Source: Colwellia sp. 75C3 (GTDB taxonomy: Bacteria > Pseudomonadota > Gammaproteobacteria > Enterobacterales > Alteromonadaceae). From it: a DNA stretch of 64,000 bases. The position numbers and the translations under genes are program-made. Below, in pieces: positions 8,647 through 17,846 of the stretch. The stretch spans positions 372,001-436,000 of the forward strand of contig NZ_PJAU01000032.1 in NCBI RefSeq assembly GCF_002836255.1. The letters are read 5' to 3'. The notes below the pieces were generated by a model. The model searched no databases, was not told the DNA's origin, and worked only from the letters and a program-made list of their open reading frames with translations. Positions within the stretch are counted from its first letter, which is position 1; the number at the start of each line of letters is the position of its first letter.

Positions 8647-11600
8647 ATGTCGGCGAATTTAGCTAGTAACGCAGAACCCTCCCCCATACAAGAATCTTCT
8701 TATATTACCGTCCCAGAACCAGTTTTTGATAAAAATAAAAAAAACTTTTTATTCTCAATATTAATTCTTTGTTTAATACCCAGTATTCTCAATATTCTTG
8801 GCATCGACTTTTCCTCAACGGTGATTAAACTTCCCCCTTCATTTCCTGTTGAAGTAAACAATGCATCTAATGCGATTTTAGGTACGCTTCAGCATGCTTT
8901 ATTAGAATGGTCAGCAGTACTATTAGCTTTACTCACCTTTGTCATAGCGCTAGTGCATTATCGGATTCATGATGATATTGCCATCCCTGTTATGGGTATC
9001 ACTATTTTGTGTTCAGGGTTTGTTGATGCTTTTCATGCATTGGCAGCGACAAAAATGATTACCACTGAAGTGATTAATAATGACTTCATCCCCTTTACTT
9101 GGGCTTTATCACGTATTTTTAATGCCTCAATTATGGTTATTAGTACTCTCACTTGCTTTGTTTTATATGCCAAAAAGCGACAACTGAGTACGTACATATC
9201 TCAAAATAATGGTTTAGAAAGGGGCAAGCATAAAAAAAACATTCAGGTATTATTATTTATAGGCTTTGTTTTTTTTACAATGGCTTACGTATCAATTTAT
9301 GCTACTGCTAATAGTACTAACTTTCCTCAAATCCAATTTTCACACGCCTTAATCACTCGGCCTTATGACGTACTTCCTTTGGGACTTTTTATTTTTTCCG
9401 CCAGCTTAGTCATTCATTTATATAAACAGTTTCCCACATTCGCAAAATATGGTTTATTGCTTAGTTTAATTCCCGCAATCACCACACAACTTCATATGGG
9501 ATTCGGCTCCACGGCATCGTTTGATAATCATTTTAATATTGCCCATAGCTTGAAAATATTAGCCTATGGCTGTGCATTTTTTGGTGTGTTATTTGATTTA
9601 AATAAAACAGGCGTTGGCCGTATCAACTCGATAGAAAATACCGTTACACAGCCCGCTTTACGTAACAGTATCAAACAAGAACCAGATAAAGCACTTCATA
9701 GTAAATTATTAACCGTTGGCCACGCTAGACACTCAATTAGTATGCAAATCCCCATTGCTGCCTTTTTTTTAGTCTTAAGTGTTGCCACACTAGTGAGCTT
9801 TTTATTCTATTTTGAAACAGAACGCTTGTTAACTCAGCAAATTAGTAATGAAGTAGCCATTGAAAGTAATTTAGTTGAGCCAATGATCGAGCAACTTTAT
9901 AGCCAGGCTCATTCTGATATATTATTTCTTAGTCGCACTCCACCCATTCAAGGCATGCTAAAGTCAGCTGGTAATGGTGATATTCATAACTATCAGTTAT
10001 GGAAAAGCCGTATGGAGCAAATATTTAGTCAGTTCCTTATTAATAAGTCCTTTTATTATCAAATTCGTTACATCGGGGTAGCTAATAATGGCCAAGAGCT
10101 TATTAATGTGCGTAACGATAACTATAGCATTGTCATTCCCAGCTCTCGTTTACAACAAAAATCTGCAAGACCATACTTTAATGCAACTATTGATGAAGAC
10201 CCTGGGCAAGTATATTTTTCAAAAATAGAGCTGGCTAAAAATTATGGTAAAGTTGAATTACCTCACAAACCAGTATTAAGAATTGCAACGCCAATATACG
10301 ATCCTGTTACCGGCAATATCTTTGGATTAATTATTATTAATTTGAATTTTGGTGAGTTTATCGCACAATTGAAAACAAGAGAGTTGAGCCAACTATCATT
10401 CTACTTGGCCAATAAGTCCGGCGATTTTTTATCACATCCCGATAATAATAAGACTTTTGGCTTTGATCTTCAGCGCCGGTACTTAATCCAAGAAGAGTTC
10501 CCCAGTCTATCAACGGTTATGAATAAACAAATTAAAGAATATGACCTTGGCAACGTCATCATTGATGACAATCAGTACTTAGGTCATTATCAACAAGTTG
10601 AATTAAAACATTTCGATAGTCTTCATCAACTTAACTTATTAGTACTCAAAAATAGTACCGAAATGGAAGAAACCTTAGCAGCCTATAGAATGCGTAGTTT
10701 GTTACTTGGTAGTACCTTGGCTTTAATTGCCCTAGCAATTGCAATCATAGCAGCAAGGCGCATTGCTAATCCTTTACAGCAAATAACGCTTAGTCTAGAA
10801 AACTATGAAAACTCTAATCAACTTGGCGAGCTGCCGATCCAAAGCAGTACTGAAATTGGCGTGATCGCGCGCAGCTTTAATAATTTATTTGCACAGATGC
10901 AGTTTGCATTGCGAGAGCAAGAACATTCCGCACTACTTGAAAAACAAAGCTCGGAACAAATAAGTGCCATTTTTTCCAGCGCTGCAGAAGGCTTTATTAC
11001 GATAAATGAACGTGGTGGTATTATCTCTTTCAATCAAGCAGCCCAAAAAATGTTTGGTTACAGTGAAGAGGAGGCGCTCAATAAAAATATTAATATGTTA
11101 ATGCCACTGAATGAAAGCTCAAAACATGATGGCTATCTTAATGACTATAAGAACACAGGTATCGCTAGTATTATGGGTGTTGGCAGAAAGCTGAAAGCAC
11201 AAAAAAAATCAGGAGAAAAGTTTCCCATTCACTTATCCATTTCAAAAGTCACCAGTGAGCAAGGGATTGTTTTTACTGGAATTGTTCGTGACATATCAAA
11301 AGAAGAATTACTCGAATTAGAGCAAGAAAAAAATCAACGATCATTGATGGAAGTGAATGAACGCATAAGCCTCGCCACGGATGCAGCAAGTATAGGTATT
11401 TGGCAATATGAAATAGCCAATGACAAGCTAACTTGGGATAAATGGATGCATAAAATTTATGCCACATTACCACAGGACTTTACTGGCAAGATTAATGATT
11501 GGCAGCAAGCCGTTCATCCTGAGGATGTTGAATCGGCGACTAAAGCCATAAACGACGCCATAGCAATGAAATCGAGTTTAGATAGTGAGTTTAGGATAAT

Positions 11601-13878
11601 AACCCCTACAGGTACTATAAAACACATCAAAACCATGGCATTAGTAAAACAAAACAGCCAAGGTAACGCCGTAGAAATTACAGGTGTTAACTTTGATATT
11701 ACCGAACGCATCGAGGTAGAACAAGAACACATTGCCGCCAAAGAGTTAGCAGAGGATACCGCTCGACATAAAGCTGAATTTCTTGCCAGTATGAGTCATG
11801 AAATTCGTACACCAATGAATGGTATTCTTGGCATGTTAGGATTATTACTAAGAAATGACTTAAGTGAAGAGCAAATGCATAGGGTCGAACTGGCTAACTC
11901 AAGTGCAGAAGCGTTACTTAATTTGATCAATGATATTCTCGATTTTTCTAAGGTAGAAGCAGGTAAACTTGACTTGGAGGTAATAGATTTTGACTTAAGA
12001 AAACTCTTTGGAGAATTTAGTGAATCACTTGCGTTAAAGAGCCAAGAAAAAAACATTGAGATTATTCTAGACGACCGAGGCATCCAACAAAGTCATGTTA
12101 AAGGTGACCCTGGGCGTATCAGACAAATTCTTAATAACTTAACAGGTAATGCGATTAAATTTACCCAAGAAGGTGAAATTGTTATTACCGCAATATTAAT
12201 AGAAGAAAATGATCAGTTAAGCTTAGAATGTAGTGTAAGTGATACTGGTATAGGTATCCCTCAAGATAAAATTTCTAGCTTATTTCAATCATTTACTCAG
12301 GTAGATGCCTCTACAACAAGAAAGTATGGTGGTACCGGGTTAGGACTCGCGATTTGTAAACAGTTATGCCAATTAATGCAGGGAGATATAAAAGTTACCA
12401 GCACTTTAGGCAAAGGCTCTAATTTTTCATTTACCATTAACTTAGCCAAAAGCTCCCAAGCACATATTGTATTACCTAATGTCGATATTAATAATGTCCC
12501 CATGCTAATCGTTGATGACAATATGACAAATCGATCCGTATTGAAAGCTCAATTAGAGCATTGGGGCGCTATTGTCTATGAAGCTGATTGTGGTTTAACT
12601 GCTTTATCTGTTCTTGAAAATAATGCTTTAGAACAGCAGCAAGATAATATCCAAATAGCTTTTTTTGATATGCATATGCCCCACATGGATGGAGCCGAAC
12701 TAGCTAAAAACGTCAAAAACAATCAGCACTTAAAAGAGATAAAATTAGTGATGATGACTTCTATGGCTGCTCGTGGAGATGCTAACTACTTTATGGAATT
12801 GGGGTTTGCTGCTTATTTTCCTAAACCAGCCATAACAAAAGATTTATTTAAAACCTTAAGCTTGTGTTTATCAGATAGTGACGCTTTATCACAAGGTATT
12901 CCCCTAATAACTCACCACTATTTAAAAGAAGTTGAACCTGAAGACATGGAAATAAGTAATAAAGATTTCAGCCAATGCCGGTTATTACTGGTAGAAGACA
13001 ATCGTATTAATCAAGAAGTTGCTCGCCACATTCTCGCTGAATTTGACATAGTCCCTGACGTTGCCGTTAATGGCTTGGAGGCATTAACCCTACTTCAATC
13101 AACAAAGGGACAAAATACCAGAAGTAAAACAAGCTACGATATCATTTTAATGGATTGCCAAATGCCTGAAATGGATGGTTATCAAGCCACTAAAGCCATT
13201 CGAAATGGTGAGGCTGGAGAAGATAATAAAGCGATAACCATTATCGCTATGACGGCCAACGCGATGAAGGGTGATAAAGAGAAGTGCTTAGCCTCAGGTA
13301 TGACGGATTATTTAAGTAAACCTATTGACCCAGCAAGAATTAAAGAGAAACTATCTCAGTACTTTGGACAAACGAGTGTAAATGAACTGGGCATTAGCCA
13401 CTCAGGACCAGCCTTAGAAACAAAAACGATGATTAAAGTATCAAAAGCAGAAGTAACAGCTTCAACTGTCGCGGTTGTTAACGCCCCTGTTGATGAAACA
13501 GATTCGGAAGCAGAGCAACTGGTTATATGGCAAAGGGACGAGTTTAGTAAACGTTTAAATAACAATCAGGTAATTCAACATAAACTTGTTGAATTATTTT
13601 TGGAAGAAACACCTAAACAACTTAACGAACTAGCTAAAAGTATAGAACAAGAAAATAATACACTTCAGCATGAAATTAGTCATAAAATTCAAGGCATGTC
13701 CGCAAACTTAAGTGCTCATGTGTTACTGCAATACACCAAAGACTTTAATCAATATGTAAAAGAATCAGATCCGGCTAAAAATAAAGTAGAAACTTTATTC
13801 CAAGCAATGAAATTAAGTTATCAATTACTTGAACAAGAATTAAAACAAAGCCTCAACGAGAACGTTGTCGATAGTTAA
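8647..13878 (+). CDS. Hybrid sensor histidine kinase with MASE3-like, Cache-like, HAMP, PAS, REC and HPt domains
   Basis: Very large (1743 aa) multi-domain sensor. Residues about 25-320 form a multi-helix membrane domain with a CSGFVDAFHALAA motif, which resembles MASE3-type sensors. A further helix near 375-395 leads into a periplasmic Cache-like domain (about 400-680), then a helix with HAMP (about 685-755). Two PAS domains follow (about 770-890 and 905-1030). The HisKA motif has the phospho-accepting His at 1051 (MSHEIRTPMNG), and the HATPase domain shows its N box, DTGIGI and GGTGLGL motifs. Two receiver domains have their Asp at about 1341 and 1503. The C-terminal HPt has its His at about 1679. 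All phosphorelay residues are present, so it should be active; the ligand and output partner are unknown. Confidence 0.9.
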   Translation: MSANLASNAEPSPIQESSYITVPEPVFDKNKKNFLFSILILCLIPSILNILGIDFSSTVIKLPPSFPVEVNNASNAILGTLQHALLEWSAVLLALLTFVIALVHYRIHDDIAIPVMGITILCSGFVDAFHALAATKMITTEVINNDFIPFTWALSRIFNASIMVISTLTCFVLYAKKRQLSTYISQNNGLERGKHKKNIQVLLFIGFVFFTMAYVSIYATANSTNFPQIQFSHALITRPYDVLPLGLFIFSASLVIHLYKQFPTFAKYGLLLSLIPAITTQLHMGFGSTASFDNHFNIAHSLKILAYGCAFFGVLFDLNKTGVGRINSIENTVTQPALRNSIKQEPDKALHSKLLTVGHARHSISMQIPIAAFFLVLSVATLVSFLFYFETERLLTQQISNEVAIESNLVEPMIEQLYSQAHSDILFLSRTPPIQGMLKSAGNGDIHNYQLWKSRMEQIFSQFLINKSFYYQIRYIGVANNGQELINVRNDNYSIVIPSSRLQQKSARPYFNATIDEDPGQVYFSKIELAKNYGKVELPHKPVLRIATPIYDPVTGNIFGLIIINLNFGEFIAQLKTRELSQLSFYLANKSGDFLSHPDNNKTFGFDLQRRYLIQEEFPSLSTVMNKQIKEYDLGNVIIDDNQYLGHYQQVELKHFDSLHQLNLLVLKNSTEMEETLAAYRMRSLLLGSTLALIALAIAIIAARRIANPLQQITLSLENYENSNQLGELPIQSSTEIGVIARSFNNLFAQMQFALREQEHSALLEKQSSEQISAIFSSAAEGFITINERGGIISFNQAAQKMFGYSEEEALNKNINMLMPLNESSKHDGYLNDYKNTGIASIMGVGRKLKAQKKSGEKFPIHLSISKVTSEQGIVFTGIVRDISKEELLELEQEKNQRSLMEVNERISLATDAASIGIWQYEIANDKLTWDKWMHKIYATLPQDFTGKINDWQQAVHPEDVESATKAINDAIAMKSSLDSEFRIITPTGTIKHIKTMALVKQNSQGNAVEITGVNFDITERIEVEQEHIAAKELAEDTARHKAEFLASMSHEIRTPMNGILGMLGLLLRNDLSEEQMHRVELANSSAEALLNLINDILDFSKVEAGKLDLEVIDFDLRKLFGEFSESLALKSQEKNIEIILDDRGIQQSHVKGDPGRIRQILNNLTGNAIKFTQEGEIVITAILIEENDQLSLECSVSDTGIGIPQDKISSLFQSFTQVDASTTRKYGGTGLGLAICKQLCQLMQGDIKVTSTLGKGSNFSFTINLAKSSQAHIVLPNVDINNVPMLIVDDNMTNRSVLKAQLEHWGAIVYEADCGLTALSVLENNALEQQQDNIQIAFFDMHMPHMDGAELAKNVKNNQHLKEIKLVMMTSMAARGDANYFMELGFAAYFPKPAITKDLFKTLSLCLSDSDALSQGIPLITHHYLKEVEPEDMEISNKDFSQCRLLLVEDNRINQEVARHILAEFDIVPDVAVNGLEALTLLQSTKGQNTRSKTSYDIILMDCQMPEMDGYQATKAIRNGEAGEDNKAITIIAMTANAMKGDKEKCLASGMTDYLSKPIDPARIKEKLSQYFGQTSVNELGISHSGPALETKTMIKVSKAEVTASTVAVVNAPVDETDSEAEQLVIWQRDEFSKRLNNNQVIQHKLVELFLEETPKQLNELAKSIEQENNTLQHEISHKIQGMSANLSAHVLLQYTKDFNQYVKESDPAKNKVETLFQAMKLSYQLLEQELKQSLNENVVDS

Positions 13879-14052
13879 CTATAAATAATTGAATATTAAT
13901 GGCTTTAGGCCGTGACTATAAAAAATAAAATTACTTTTACTGCTAATAACTTGTTAGCTTAAATTTGATATACCAAGCACATTAAGGTATTAATAGAGGG
14001 TAATACCAGCAAAATAATAATAATAAAAAATAGCTAAAGGTTTTCACTAAAT

Positions 14053-16395
14053 ATGATCAAACGTATTCTACCCATTTATCAAACGGGTTGGTTTTATCTA
14101 CTTCTATTATTCTGGGGTTTTAGCTATTGGTATGTCTCCATTGGCGGTCTAAATCCACTAAATCAATTAAATATTCATTGGCTAAGTCAGCTTCAGCAGT
14201 CACCTACTTTGTCGGGAGAAAATCAGGGTTTAAAGACTACGGATGTTTTAACCTTACAATCTGGATTCAATGAACGAGATGTAACATCAGTGACAACACT
14301 ATTGACATATCATCCGAATAGCCAGGTAACTCTTTTAGGTCATCAATCAGACGCTTTTATAACAAAGCTTGAGCAGTATTTATCCTTAACACCGCGTAAT
14401 AATAAAATTGTTATCGACTCAGGCCAAATAACCTCAGCTCCGCCACTAAAGTCTCAAGCTACCATGACTTTTTCACCACTACTCAATTGGTTTCGCTTTC
14501 CTTCAAAAGCTAATGCTGAGATTTTAAGATCTAAGTACTTTATTTTTACACCTTTACTACAAAACGAACGACAGAGTTTTCCGTTAGTATGGCACCAGCA
14601 AGGTAAAATGCACCTCAGTTTACCCGGCGAAATTTTAAAGCAACTCAGCTCAAATACTGAACTACTCATCAAACAAGATTGGCAATTAAGTTTAATAAGC
14701 CAAGGAAACACCTCAATACCTAAAAAATCATCTTTGGGTTTTTTCGGTGAAGTGTTTATTTCAGAAAACTTACCCACGGTTCATCAATTAATTCAAGAAA
14801 GCCAAATAAACCAACTTAACCGAGATAAGTCAGCCTCTAACTTATCTCGGTTAAGTTCTGTCAGTCAGTTTATTCAACAATACTCTTCAGCCTCTCAGAT
14901 TAACTCAAATGATGATTATAAAGTTATCATCATTACCGATAATCAATACGCACACGATAAAATAATCACACCTTTACTCAGTAAATTACTTCAACACGAT
15001 TACGTATCTCAGAGTATCCTCGTTTTATTATTAGCTTGGGTTCTGTTGTTGTTAGGTATTATCTTAACTTGGTTTATTCGTCATTTGCCTATAAAGCAGC
15101 AATTAATAAGTGTATTTAGTTTCACCTTAGTCATTTTTACGCTGCAATATTTTTTGTTTAATCAGCAGCAATGGCTTGAAGTTTTGCCAGTGGTCATTAC
15201 GATAATGGGTACATGGCTTTTACTCTTTGCTTATCAAAAAGAATATAGGCACTTTGTCGTTGCGCTTAATTATCAAGGTCCTTTAAACAGAGCAAATACA
15301 TCTAGGCCAAACAATGCATCCAGCAACAAAAAGGAGCAACTTGCTCAAGTTCAAACAAGTACCTCATTACTTCAAGAAAAAAGTATTACAGCAAGTCATG
15401 ACCACAAATCATCGGTAAGTCAGTTATCCCCTCAATCAGTCGATGAAAGTGAAGATGAACTTGAACAAACCTTAGTCATACTGGATAGCCCCGTAAAAAA
15501 TAGAGTGCAAAATAAAGTACAGAGCCAGGCTAACATCAGTCATCACCTTACGGTTGGAAATTTTGGTCGCTATCAAGTTGAAGGTATTTTAGGAAAAGGT
15601 GCTATGGGCATTGTTTATCAGGGTGTCGACCCTAAAATAAATCGTCATGTTGCTATAAAAACATTGCAACTAAGCGATGATATTGATTCCCCAGAATTTG
15701 GTGAAGCTAAGGAACGTTTCTTTAGAGAAGCCCAAACAGCTGGTGGCTTGAGCCATGCCAACATAGTTACTATTTATGATGTCGGTGAAGACAATCACTT
15801 AGGTTACATTGCCATGGATTTACTTACAGGCGCTCCCTTATCATTATTTACCCAACCGGGACAAACACTGCCGACACCATTAGTTTATCAATTATTAATT
15901 CAGATAACAGATGCTCTCGATTATGCTCATAAACAAAATGTTGTGCATCGTGATATCAAGCCAGCCAACATTATTTATGATGATGACTTGCTCAAAGTTA
16001 CCGTCACTGACTTTGGTATAGCCTACGTCAGTGATAACAGTAAAACCCGTACAGGTATTATTATGGGCAGCCCATATTATATGTCTCCAGAACAAATATT
16101 GGGTTTAAAGGTAGATGGCCGTAGCGATATTTTCAGCTTAGGTGTAACTTTCTACCAATTACTGTGTGGCCACTTACCTTTTGAAGGCGAGTCTATCGCT
16201 ACTGTTGCTTATCAAATTACCAAAGCGAAAGCTATTGCTGTCAATCAACACAATAAAAGCCTGCCAACAAGTGCGATGCGTATTTGTAATAAGGCTATGC
16301 ATAAAGATATTGAAAAACGTTACCAAACCATGGCTGAATTTAAGTTCGCATTAACAAGTGCGCTTAAAAGAGACTTTAAGGTGACGACAGACTAA
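14053..16395 (+). CDS. Membrane-anchored Ser/Thr protein kinase
   Basis: 780 aa. A signal-anchor helix lies at about residues 12-32, with a periplasmic region to about 315 and a cluster of three helices (about 317-398). A Ser/Gln-rich linker precedes a C-terminal Hanks-type kinase domain (about 508-775). Kinase features are complete: the glycine loop LGKGAMGIVY, Lys536 in VAIK, the HRDIKPAN catalytic loop with Asp634, DFG at 653-655, and SPYYMSPEQ. The topology resembles CHASE2-type kinases of Alteromonadales, but I cannot confirm that domain. It is followed by a PP2C phosphatase and an FHA protein, which would form a complete phospho-Ser/Thr module. An 18-bp inverted repeat lies inside the gene (14813-14857). 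A GGTATTA/TAATACC dyad lies upstream at 13986-14007. Confidence 0.88.
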   Translation: MIKRILPIYQTGWFYLLLLFWGFSYWYVSIGGLNPLNQLNIHWLSQLQQSPTLSGENQGLKTTDVLTLQSGFNERDVTSVTTLLTYHPNSQVTLLGHQSDAFITKLEQYLSLTPRNNKIVIDSGQITSAPPLKSQATMTFSPLLNWFRFPSKANAEILRSKYFIFTPLLQNERQSFPLVWHQQGKMHLSLPGEILKQLSSNTELLIKQDWQLSLISQGNTSIPKKSSLGFFGEVFISENLPTVHQLIQESQINQLNRDKSASNLSRLSSVSQFIQQYSSASQINSNDDYKVIIITDNQYAHDKIITPLLSKLLQHDYVSQSILVLLLAWVLLLLGIILTWFIRHLPIKQQLISVFSFTLVIFTLQYFLFNQQQWLEVLPVVITIMGTWLLLFAYQKEYRHFVVALNYQGPLNRANTSRPNNASSNKKEQLAQVQTSTSLLQEKSITASHDHKSSVSQLSPQSVDESEDELEQTLVILDSPVKNRVQNKVQSQANISHHLTVGNFGRYQVEGILGKGAMGIVYQGVDPKINRHVAIKTLQLSDDIDSPEFGEAKERFFREAQTAGGLSHANIVTIYDVGEDNHLGYIAMDLLTGAPLSLFTQPGQTLPTPLVYQLLIQITDALDYAHKQNVVHRDIKPANIIYDDDLLKVTVTDFGIAYVSDNSKTRTGIIMGSPYYMSPEQILGLKVDGRSDIFSLGVTFYQLLCGHLPFEGESIATVAYQITKAKAIAVNQHNKSLPTSAMRICNKAMHKDIEKRYQTMAEFKFALTSALKRDFKVTTD
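14813..14857. repeat. Perfect 18-bp inverted repeat inside the kinase gene
   Basis: AACTTAACCGAGATAAGT at 14813-14830 is exactly complementary to ACTTATCTCGGTTAAGTT at 14840-14857, with a 9-nt loop. It lies in the periplasmic-domain coding part, around residues 254-269, and stays in frame. A perfect arm of this length in coding DNA is very unlikely by chance. Confidence 0.9.
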
Positions 16396-16471
16396 CAAGT
16401 AGAGCAAGCAAGAATATTATCGATTAAAGAGCTACGCATCATAATTAGAGCAAGGTGAAAACAGTTACCCA

Positions 16472-17212
16472 ATGAATTATCACATAAAATCCCTATGTCA
16501 TCAGGGCGCAATCCGAGACAATAATGAAGATGCTATTAGTTATGGCATTCATAAAGAGCTAGATGTCGTTTGGATGCTAATTGCCGACGGCATGGGCGGG
16601 CACAACGCAGGAGAAGTTGCTAGCGGCATGTTAGTTGACCATATCAAATCTGCTTGGGGTAAAGTATCTATAACTAACCAAGCTAATTGGCTGACATGGA
16701 TAACAGAGCAACTTACCACCGCAAATTCAAACATTCTTAAGCAAGCAAAAAACACAGCAGGCCAACAAGGAATGGGCACTACTGGTGTATTAATGGTAAT
16801 AGAAAATAATAAATGCCACCTTGGTTGGGTAGGTGACTCTCGCGCATACAGCTTAAAAGATAAGAAGTTAGTGCAAGAAACGGTTGATCACACCATGCTG
16901 CAAGAATTAGTCAATAAAGGTGCTATCAGCGCTGAAACAGCAAAAAATGCCAATACTAAAAATTTACTTTCGCAAGCGATTGGCGTTCGAGAAAAAATAT
17001 CGGTTGATACTAAAACTATTGCAATAAAGTGTGGTGAGACCATTATGTTATCAACCGACGGTTTACATGACTATTTAGCGGAAGAAGAAATTAGCCACTA
17101 CCTAACTGAATTTTCGACTAAAAAAGATATTTGTGATGACATGATCAACCAAGCGATAGCTCAAAATAGTAGAGATAACCTCACGGTAGGTCTAATTAAT
17201 TTAACCAAATAA
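16472..17212 (+). CDS. PP2C-family Ser/Thr protein phosphatase
   Basis: 246 aa. It has the PP2C metal-binding motifs: R-D-N-N-E-D near residue 15-20, ADGMGGHNAGEVAS, the GWVGDSRAY block, LSTDGLHDYL, and the final SRDNLTVGLI with its metal-binding Asp. It should dephosphorylate targets of the kinase encoded 76 nt upstream, in the manner of Stp/PrpC partners. An FHA gene follows after 32 nt. Confidence 0.92.
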   Translation: MNYHIKSLCHQGAIRDNNEDAISYGIHKELDVVWMLIADGMGGHNAGEVASGMLVDHIKSAWGKVSITNQANWLTWITEQLTTANSNILKQAKNTAGQQGMGTTGVLMVIENNKCHLGWVGDSRAYSLKDKKLVQETVDHTMLQELVNKGAISAETAKNANTKNLLSQAIGVREKISVDTKTIAIKCGETIMLSTDGLHDYLAEEEISHYLTEFSTKKDICDDMINQAIAQNSRDNLTVGLINLTK

Positions 17213-17244
17213 ATAAAACAAACATAAGTAAATTAGGAGTTTAT

Positions 17245-17592
17245 ATGGCTTACTTAGCCTTAAGTGTTGAAGATGTAATCATTAATAAATGGCAACTAGT
17301 TGAGGGGGTTTTACATATAGGCCGTGCAAGTAGTAATGATATTCAAATTAATGATGCTGCTGTTAGTTCAAAACATGCGCGTTTAGTAACAGAGCTGGAT
17401 CCATTCATTGAGGGTCAATTGATTACTTATGTAGAGGATCTTGCCAGTACCAACGGTATCGAATTAAATGGTAGTAAGGTATCTCGTGAAAAGCTCAATC
17501 ATGATGACATGGTCACCATAGGGTTTAATCAATTTCAATTAATTGATAAAGAATCAACTAACCTTGATGAAACCGCCATTATTATTAGTTAA
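17245..17592 (+). CDS. FHA domain protein
   Basis: 115 aa, essentially one forkhead-associated domain that binds phosphothreonine. The signature residues are present: IGRASSNDI, SSKHARL and STNGIELNG. It is the last gene of the kinase-phosphatase-FHA cluster and is probably the phospho-threonine reader or adaptor for the kinase. An AGGAG ribosome-binding site precedes the ATG. Confidence 0.92.
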   Translation: MAYLALSVEDVIINKWQLVEGVLHIGRASSNDIQINDAAVSSKHARLVTELDPFIEGQLITYVEDLASTNGIELNGSKVSREKLNHDDMVTIGFNQFQLIDKESTNLDETAIIIS

Positions 17593-17594
17593 GT

Positions 17595-17738
17595 TCACGA
17601 GAGAACTTGGCTAGTGGCTTGCGATTCACATAGCTCATTTATTACTTGGTTAAAGTGAGACTGTCTACGTGACGTCATTTTATGATGCTGACGGCTTAGT
17701 TGCTTTTTACGTTGATTGTTTTTTAATGATCTTTTCAT
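17595..17738 (-). CDS. Possible small basic protein, 47 aa
   Basis: A short open frame running from an ATG at 17738 to a TGA at 17595-17597. It starts MKRSLKNNQRKKQLSRQHHK and is rich in Lys, Arg, Gln and His, with one Cys. A GGA element lies about 8 nt before the ATG, and a 22-bp palindrome lies 35 nt upstream. It fills the gap between the convergent FHA gene and mltF, ending 3 nt from the FHA stop. I do not recognise it. It could be a small nucleic-acid- or ribosome-binding protein, or chance. Confidence 0.35.
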   Translation of the reverse strand: MKRSLKNNQRKKQLSRQHHKMTSRRQSHFNQVINELCESQATSQVLS

Positions 17739-17772
17739 TTTAATTATTCCAATTGTCTTTTTAATAGTCTGA

Positions 17773-17794
17773 TCACTATAGCCTGCTATAGTGA
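17773..17794. repeat. 22-bp palindrome between mltF and the small ORF
   Basis: TCACTATAGC and GCTATAGTGA form a perfect 10-bp dyad separated by CT. It could be an operator for the small minus-strand frame or part of the mltF terminator; there is no strong T run on the minus strand. Confidence 0.6.
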
Positions 17795-17846
17795 CAGTTT
17801 TATGACATTGAAAATTCTAAGCTGATGAAAGCTAATTACCGATATT

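Noticed and set aside
14011..14032. AATAATAATAA-type triplet run before the Ser/Thr kinase gene
   Set aside because: Ordinary low-complexity AT-rich leader sequence of a few units, common in this genome.
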